DNA of 43,374 bases from CAIJMI01 sp964448085 (GTDB taxonomy: Bacteria; Patescibacteriota; Microgenomatia; UBA10105; UBA927). The DNA is taken from the NCBI GenBank assembly GCA_964448085.1, contig CAYUUX010000005.1, forward strand, positions 1 through 43,374. The letters are read 5' to 3'. The position numbers and the translations under genes are program-made. Shown piece by piece: positions 43,101-43,374 of this stretch (position 1 is its first letter; every line of letters begins with the position of its first letter). The notes under the pieces were generated by a model. The model was not told where the DNA came from. It did not search any database and worked only from the letters and a program-made list of their open reading frames with translations.

Positions 43101-43374
43101 GAAGACAACAATCGACCAAGAATGCATTTCTCACGGTAGATTGTTATGCCGACAGTCGTATGCGGGGTGTTGTATATGCTGCGGATGGGGGAGTGGGCAC
43201 AGGTTGTCCTCCTGGTTTTACCATGTCACCCATTCGTTGGTTGCGTGCATTCCGAACGAATCCCACAACAGCAGTGGACGCGCTGCAATCTGCCATTACC
43301 AACCTTTTTAGGATCATCCGATCTTCCATGTCTGGTTTGTTTGTCAGGAATTCCCCTCGGTACGCGCTTCAACG
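25106..43374 (+). CDS. Giant multidomain membrane-anchored protein (partial, at least 6089 aa)
   Basis: One open frame of 18269 nt without a stop, truncated by the window end. Order: TM 14-36 after a basic N-terminus; four knottin-like Cys modules (103-127, 159-185, 209-235, 304-327) on TPTKTP linkers; a duplicated CTRRGRTYRTL cassette (354 and 542); Cys-rich helical region (~800-1780); Gly/Ala-rich hydrophobic hairpin (~1863-1905); SecA-like ATPase (~2870-3500); coiled-coil and Pro/Ala linkers; Ala/Gln/Lys coiled coil (~4530-4596); metallophosphoesterase (~4635-4870); TM 5464-5486; Pro-rich linker; papain-like peptidase (~5620-5760); Amidase_2 (~5825-5990). Standard stops elsewhere exclude recoding. 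Start ATG 25106 overlaps a small upstream ORF stop (ATGA); no Shine-Dalgarno. Likely a surface machine acting on another cell's wall (inference). Not recognised as a whole. Confidence 0.9.
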   Translation, partial: MTQHTQHTKRAYRGFIQIIPMVVLAVVAITTFVILGNVEREGQDVRSQAASGSCKRIKSTGVCGDADCSGTTSASCDTSDGCCKWVVATTAPTSKTTATNTTCKQPGQSCGTSSDCCNNNTCIRAICAGGVIPTSTPTKTPTKAPTKTPTKAPSATPSCISNFTSSCSSDSKCCSGYCHPTANICMSKPTATNTPTKTPTKAPSATPSCISNFTSSCSSDGRCCSGYCHPTANICMSKPTATNTPTKTPTRTPTKAPTKTPTKTPTKAPTVCSYDWSTNTCKGTCSSGTCMSTAQYTCACKASCKTSGVACGQGSECCSGYCTRGICTGAAYPTNTPTKTPTKTPTKAPSTAACASDEDSSMTVSECTRRGRTYRTLANGTVCCKRPATSISPSIAPSPSPAENTGKSCNILNGKICTSLFSCLECTVGGKPGKCTGQIGKAYCVPLTASTSSSTLRYEIQNFECVSTPTATMSKDQCDLVLKNGFKTSFRGGGGIGVWIIKDKKCEAVADGNVPPGSTKYSTSDACAKAVATMLLPARATCSTNEDASMTISECTRRGRTYRTLSDGTICCVRPAKTDIEKEASGAGIPVLTDTNLRPTCDKTGVGCPVNWKCNGTWVPNTDNTERYCTQTTTIIDQSAYQTCVLGCKLQRNTYEKNECIAECGYKKESTPVTSKTSPGTTPGSKGTSPTITPIPVPTPPNLKGGTLTCSGGSGSPAGSISFTNGYMYGCNGATGLWVNLSAYGLAPADLPATMRPAWLTPESSYWDTYAQAAALAPSTINLDGSLKNTPADPCVVKKIEGDMEYTYTFASGDVAIGPYHSADDKGNRWRCEAGLWIRTDMPLTRIPAFIQQDEALLAAYAKEVEAYEAKIAKGLDQYATGLEDCATEKNVTSCRAAVIAKLQTQLTTEDILAIQKQYTQTVAVQNTYYPALEKYYLCLADGKTDVQCGNERRAANFAYGTTGLGADYYAQVNQNFAPNLYNTLFEDYFSFKSQADWCTQAKDSLSAADKTTCDKNAQDLANLEKNKLFQYIDDQSLRSYCAQTENKYQMTCLQWKDVILDPALTQLLSQGLASGSFTSFSQTYETFSDTASLYTLSDTELVQKCRATGIGATYGFGDSSREKTKTCTAQGIRSVLLEDSNLPPVLQAQIQAQYLSTLKNIYEYATTSGNLDSITNLCMRFADATTCKDYAKAVAIINTNYTSAFTANGVKTEFGDIKKTLNDAKLYAYLLDPTLCEGSTDALCKTASNPKDAIKNLPVNYQNEWLKLQITQGSSEEIMALCREKASFITLCLTETSAFNALKNQLPEDMRAGAIEERAAYKDMVDTYTIVTTGTQSTLKSSCEETYTNTIDRKKYCTDLEAYRNTLLATLPTNLIDQAKDVYETYKGGLANIEDQLAVQPLDRCEVGVIKRCQTGYVCEKGFCVPRKGTVVPTPQPLNEAEKTALLEDLTSKQFQCMSMLGETATYERSTGFCINFTGTSPIPETYDLTGRTAQVLLSSGERSSMCASNETYDAATNTCHIKNPLKQVIPSWWERNITLPQLANKAAQCQDYANTIARGGEIAGAYPNQAYEECKTAEKIDYKIVLNGQATTQKFSIVPDATKPYGRYTDTLVNNALIVILEHTPNVNADKYISADMEVDIDALKKDGLYTSVNTKAQALLENQVKNCSGFRCGNIGTASPQEAANNFSYLREAFGNTADLQLDYNATTQLNDKGELVDIHKDSTFYQSDAELTDLAQSALNQDGVLARQGALQQYNSSSLMNGASQLTSMLRQYSKSVTDTSNAQYQYKAVYGTGPNSINSAFRLTGNAIDFSKPYSEWVQENGANAALFDLAKESVVDYSKKVETNWWYRNATLVQNGVSMAAGFATGIFMAPTGPGAVAAAAGIQIATDVATQAVVDLTTVTVQERFKEKVQATAASGNTVITEDIAKTVVDNRQAAATKEWTTYILQDIAFNALGEGFGAILTNKATRSLLGDAVMASKGIGVTGEEAITRLAGGKVSRILGVATDGSIREFTTEASIRAAGDITKWVPVDTVLKQEADAMLAAAMKKASFLSAASQKKTVAALAEQLPKEFTSLKPVQNITDKSAFQMWQDAAAAKKALKAPVTDSATIPLTSTVGKDLRTLKTGDKLLLDGQQSALDLATIKQNQFTRIVDNNGVIRFSGTVEELNAAIAKKTITLGQGDMIQVSESAFLQKLGEQLPFEQIDDLMKATNGLRGISSIRPGATSVSKLPNTMDALTSTQLKNGSLLYQTDAQGNVVSSLTLKNGGQLRLVGANNTIIGSVNIGTATKADEDAFVALVKFTQSSGEKAGLAWVDGQAVIPKVHSGTAYPIIALGKDTATYISTEGIATVVSPKFLLLADGTKKIFTTSPNELFQNLTANEQRALRGTILDVVENGKARPVVIGANGSITELSWFARSVAKNTNGLGLASGIDSFTGKFSLNKWINDRVVGQGSIWKNTVFRPPIRANSMEEVFEETVTGTHRAEWRIVGEDGKPLVEDWNIGPDGNPRTYAWRVGSDAESRFIPADIQYILSRPNTRVEMQFLDDSGNPFGRAIRLENQNGLWTQQATLGDRFAYLADAGNVARTAARTEKAYGSLVSADASIRIDSGKTEFYINNTRTLQKPTDGGYVRIFDKDGNVVFLRAVNADTAIPGAYLQKGYFIQFSDAKLTGNVSGVGKTVSTFKQLATEITGEVRVKQPALRAIAEQVTGGGVAGKQFAALDTYIASIQKTESKDISTILADVDTTKPTVIKTNRREVAVPDGKGGYTSTFEYDELPYDPANPGSILDDLHGKSQIEITDVNGNTRIFVSEGGGSSAFRERVLPRIDTIGEKTYRLGYPDGATKELKLEIDRLNSIVDQFESAQGYHIYKEQLETLVSPESIKQLGAGGGKTTVVGPLLAALESRSVHALSSSTDATDYVRQIARMKKFYDGQGIKTVFYDNEFGFLEISETFVRNDARRIPVDEMQRIASNAVKNPEKSGLMIITESSDNGWGIIKGRAGDGEPAAKLLYDLLLKKSSGGKGYTLVVDEIGAVIGGRYSVAFGDQVAVKDLTDGTLLMGLRDGQQLLDISGQVQSSKTLQEFRSALTEAIQKKNCVGGGCDMSEVVDEFFFTYEKDGVRYMRPIPKDQAIVANSYADLIDQALASAGPEDIALKRELRELAGQLRSPGKVPFDELEQQFVATLRKSADTFEGDLELNRQLLADLSYRKQDLEARWFVLNKVPGNDYGQEGMEVVLRRFGGTTGEHYSQVAQQIALQTEAPDLLKAAGFPTSQVKAAGELTVSPKSNQISNIEIYRDVVEKVVGYDATPDTAARQLGILATSASERPPDPTYLFVQSRQQSLISGWAKQEKELGTTATHAHAAVIIDEGVAYKNSVDNLITEFDNTKYVARTKFVTDPNGGISTEYYIERIVRYQDGGFERVMEPVSSMKEWNERVQKILEVDPQDTLIIYEGRARAVDLEVTDLNKNIRWSVITDDTRTMEDITQAFKRNRVPAKIQKLVGEGWSDVDIANASQYTLLVRSNNPTVLAKDTTTIIDHFKTVLDDSIGRALVDNRLTSIAEAPARSLELAKQQLLKTAQSAEEKTKISSYFDALLADAERVKQQQVSSFSRLALEGDDIGLEVYKRGAETYKNLESTLDNLKKTFSLSDAEVTSLRQSFGINEPYLTQDAFMALWRDPVKIEPKAPIGPLEEVKYFATTTSPSTMPKAMLDGKTPDSVKMPKTTVATTRATGHVYPKTDVEKITAGITAAKEVRVSGTISISQQYELFSAYHLVTAGKTALIQKREATLLKYQGVLAKIQQLRQEAIDALNRLPTTELAKRSTTPQVDDSVITIDGNEVVITQPMDVYLVTGSRASRISRPTNTRATYLLVPQGTVASSVKAAEAKAVAGTLEVKGNTVVRTGAGIVLPGLAESDEGIKLAEENIADAQKALDEAKADAGLIEKNITTVTQGAKQFVRQSLTTILGVTPSDGVVDEMATYLASVATGDISKQLDATARLQQYIDNHNAQGGTQIITDASMVVEAMTKPILDEFKTAFAQPAVVTTATKESLPTRIWNWIQHTFVTVRNWIQNVLTRPNIAGPAVTTSSTTGTSATAPVAPVAPAAPVVAPVAPAAAPASSVVAPAVRAVDPAVLTKTVGKYTEVKTLAEKLKVSMPTVDETDITSLEKGIVDLTNAIVTEYRKTYADLAIQWKNKTGTDAPSLKSKPTIQEVEQAISLLKRSLANYTPPTTAVNIPNAGGWIKRLFEWAGRVEEAPNTAPSTTTTTSTTPVTAVTGELGTPSLKQLLARPKDPNHWSRRRDGSFIILNPDFSRKGVTAWVTSRVVGSFIPGLKYVSYGLWGYDLFRIGRSVVENAGTSWARTKTVVTEAFRQIRQVRNLNDFGTLLDTITTNRSTPVWKIINATPKQVSWWLSRGVSAFIPYFNYSVAGYDASRFIRWMQHGRPAVYVEPQKQSEGQPADVPSTKQAVSQQDNEKIATLKQDYQGLAMELESITGKRSPSVPARATVDDVQKAIVKITNDIAVAKENVQKKQAQEAAKTQAAAEKARQEAEAQKQKEAAAAQQKAAQQQAANLARQQAGAKAEAQRLMNDMTNQAKRTTVESKASYEQSLNDVISVLRRGSGIVMLPGDAPTLVVSDLHARRDFLLEVLRSNYEGVTVLDLLAQGKINIVIDGDGMHSEVQENWAIMGDRDYDKKMELEMVRSLTLMKMIMDLKTRYPLNFHYLRGNHDDIFGIFRKYAQEALQVQIWIKSRFGADFLNKWSEFEKSLPIVAIGKTNGRNFVVSHAAPSDVYTMEQIDRRDSRLTTDTNGYSGLLWTDNRKMNEQVLERAVRGTLTNLGLHPENTQWIIGHRDVEKGTNFRSQLNGQLLQINDKVRHLVAFVPHDRAMSRDDIFSLNDSKLTTSIGKKGCSDCSIVVQTIKNMLSKAQGQMTEDDVVGARATVGAAKQYVDHFFANAVVFDGLNADIETQEVRVKPTQAEKDDALNAIQKALTTTQNALADPTISSSEKEALEMYLESLQELQVSISLLEVTPSSATEYAQVQLTNSSHTVRRWLGTGKNMVTEQFDTFIDRLNGLQKQTERGVDAKQLTAIVEKAWRAQVGNDLAKPENIDAFIALVQQSNEYKKLLAGRSPTDGTTQQVRDAVRSFLRAELATSLAPYFASPLSQDAQNPRTTINRILNGTAVLIPLGSDGVVLYSKSSGLVTLLPRRGESVSVSQLDQAILNLQQRGISSFTFSVRTEKTLVKDLGETLLQGRVGLQRDSITNRYGNAKGRTLDVSKNVRQVLHTVFARYRQDITDSIVPFIDASMVADTTGSSEALLAEEVARIMLEKMRSGQILPSEQIWTDEELQQSIREQTTEIMETLQGLAYDIRQLVSAYPTTYIQTDRSWNTAKGKLSLPEYAQQSLVTQTGITDIGKKLFFNAVQEQQTRIAEQRQKEQQSLIRQQKTPFQRLWVRIGVGISTVVMLGSLLLNQLGIFHTILYPPVSLTEPTAIVQVLEEQPSWLTGEGQAIPIPRTNPSVDTETSPNMLHEPLESSVPQGVEEAIQTTAVVKPATPTLFTMNITPPYEGTAKSTVAPSGKIFPYHDEWIPVAATDLPPNGQVRSAQAYLETIKWFNVTESARYLADDNGTYCNIFVWDVTRALGVEVPRYYEGQKVRAQWLYDWLSGEGEQQYGWTAGSGSDVGWREVDGAQAQIEANKGNPVIAAMGPDEYIGHVAMVMPGTTTTVNGVQYPTIANAGRRNFIGESAYEGFKGLITSTGEPVRYFVNDGLYTFVSPDQIADDVSADTLRFNDATPQMDDVLFADSYRALPDLKNNQIIPTEIILHADEGPAGTIESTYNGLVAVVPRADLVLDDNGIVVSYEPEGAERSTNVHFAVGRDGRTVQFLPMYEDTVAESLGALGYPNVINIEIAGTEDMLAGNNLTEEQLTAVVRLVADLMEQYNIPIASVVPHSERDVLQYADGTQWDRRKQDPGDGFMERFTEQLSEEILRRQQSTKNAFLTVDCYADSRMRGVVYAADGGVGTGCPPGFTMSPIRWLRAFRTNPTTAVDALQSAITNLFRIIRSSMSGLFVRNSPRYALQ
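25412..26086 (+). repeat. Knottin-like cysteine modules on TPTKTP linkers
   Basis: Four modules with the spacing C-x6/7-C-x5-CC-x3/4-C-x4/6-C (aa 103-127, 159-185, 209-235, 304-327), the pattern of inhibitor-cystine-knot mini-proteins. Modules 2 and 3 form a near-identical tandem repeat of 150 bp (25580-25729 and 25730-25879). Linkers of alternating Thr/Pro with Lys/Ala (25502-25576, 25676-25726, 25826-25916, 26099-26155) separate them. Confidence 0.75.
26165..26836 (+). repeat. Duplicated CTRRGRTYRTL...CC cassette in the giant gene
   Basis: A ~36-codon segment (26165-26272) recurs 564 bp later (26729-26836): Cys, acidic stretch, SECTRRGRTYRTL, Asp/Asn-Gly, then CC-x-RPA. Not a known domain to me; probably another small disulfide-stabilised module. 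Confidence 0.75.
33710..35560 (+). other. SecA/DEAD-helicase-like ATPase module within the giant protein
   Basis: Walker-A-like LGAGGGKTT (aa 2891-2899, Lys2897; SecA has TGEGKT in the same place), then ALSSSTDATDYVRQIARM and FYDGQGIKTVFYDN, which follow the SecA pattern 'T-ndyLa-Rda..m..iy..lG'. Walker-B-like YTLVVDEIGAV gives Asp3035-Glu3036. Further on IIYEGRARAVDLEV (Asp3465) resembles motif V (AGRGTDIKL) and ITQAFKRNR resembles motif VI. The second half is degenerate. A remote homology call by eye. Confidence 0.6.
39014..39720 (+). other. Calcineurin-like metallophosphoesterase domain in the giant protein
   Basis: Motifs in order: VSDLHAR (Asp4643, His4645), VIDGDG (Asp4680), RGNHDD (Asn4733, His4734, Asp4735), VSHAAP (His4791), IIGHRD (His4857). 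This is the full set of two-metal phosphoesterase motifs, so the site looks intact. It resembles Ser/Thr phosphatase-like and UDP-2,3-diacylglucosamine-hydrolase-like enzymes in fold, not in known substrate. Confidence 0.82.
41990..42425 (+). other. Papain-fold (CHAP / NlpC-P60-like) cysteine peptidase domain in the giant protein
   Basis: YCNIFVWDVTRALGVEVP gives the nucleophile Cys5640 at a helix start, GHVAMVMPG gives His5723, and IANAGRRNF gives the third polar residue Asn5745. The order Cys-His-Asn and sequence around Cys match wall-cleaving papain-fold peptidases and phage lysin domains. Expected to cut peptidoglycan peptides. Confidence 0.78.
42560..43070 (+). other. Amidase_2 (N-acetylmuramoyl-L-alanine amidase) domain in the giant protein
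   Basis: Zinc ligands His5834 (IILHADEG), His5960 (VPHSERD) and Asp5980 within KQDPGDGF correspond to the H-H-D site of AmpD-type amidases, and Lys5978 to its conserved Lys. NVHFAVGRDG matches the usual 'sahy.v.rdG' strand. Complete and probably active; it would split the lactyl-peptide bond of peptidoglycan. Confidence 0.83.

Noticed and set aside
25246..43329. About 70 short ORFs, mostly reverse, within the last 18 kb
   Set aside because: All overlap the giant frame; their translations are basic, Cys/His-rich or otherwise non-protein-like shadows, and none has a domain motif.
25106..43374. The giant frame as several genes merged by sequencing error or read-through
   Set aside because: Frame is continuous with no compensating frameshifts needed, no internal promoters plus start at domain borders were found, and linkers join domains in frame.
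25106..43374. Recoded TGA (Gly code of Gracilibacteria-type lineages) as the reason for the long frame
   Set aside because: No in-frame TGA occurs in the giant frame, and radA, the UbiA gene and the 554-aa gene end at TGA at sensible places.

Overview
The window looks like a contig from an uncultivated bacterium, most likely of the Candidate Phyla Radiation / Patescibacteria (a Microgenomates-like lineage is my best guess). The grounds are the gene repertoire (YYY/DUF2298 membrane proteins, an S1 protein directly after the rRNA genes, Rho with a long disordered N-terminus, knottin-like cysteine repeats joined by Thr/Pro linkers) and compact promoters with leaderless starts. The lineage is an inference, because only the last ~160 nt of 23S rRNA are present. 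The genetic code is standard: TGA is used as a stop (radA and others) and does not interrupt the long frames.

Region 1 (1-5.2 kb, housekeeping): 3' end of 23S rRNA, 5S rRNA with a processing/terminator stem, rpsA, radA, an unknown reverse gene, a PIN-TRAM protein and a small hypothetical gene with a strong terminator. Region 2 (5.25-5.74 kb) is non-coding with several inverted repeats. Region 3 (5.7-15.4 kb) is an envelope glycan/lipid-carrier block: an FAD oxidoreductase, a divergent operon of a UbiA-type prenyltransferase (DPPR-synthase-like) coupled to a HAD-like hydrolase, an NAD-dependent epimerase, two translationally coupled polytopic glycosyltransferase-like proteins and a DUF2298 protein. 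Together these suggest assembly and transfer of polyprenyl-phosphate sugars.

Region 4 (15.6-17.2 kb) is rho. Region 5 (17.2-25.1 kb) is a surface module: a large reverse gene with two MerR-like HTH domains, one membrane segment, a long collagen-like Gly-X-Thr stalk (with an assembly gap of 100 N) and a Peptidase_S74 chaperone domain; then a LysM-LysM-M23 peptidase, two tRNA-Ala genes, and two small membrane proteins.

Region 6 (25.1 kb to the end) is the main discovery: one uninterrupted forward reading frame of at least 6089 codons that runs off the window. It begins with an N-terminal membrane anchor, carries four knottin-like cysteine modules on TPTKTP linkers, a Cys-rich helical stretch, a SecA/DEAD-helicase-like ATPase module, coiled coils, a calcineurin-like metallophosphoesterase, a second membrane segment, then a papain-fold (CHAP/NlpC-like) cysteine peptidase and an Amidase_2 muramoyl-amidase with apparently intact catalytic residues. 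A giant, membrane-anchored protein armed with two wall hydrolases, next to a stalk protein and an M23 peptidase, suggests a contact or cell-attack apparatus used on a host or prey cell. That role is inference. All features were read by eye from the sequence; no homology search was run.
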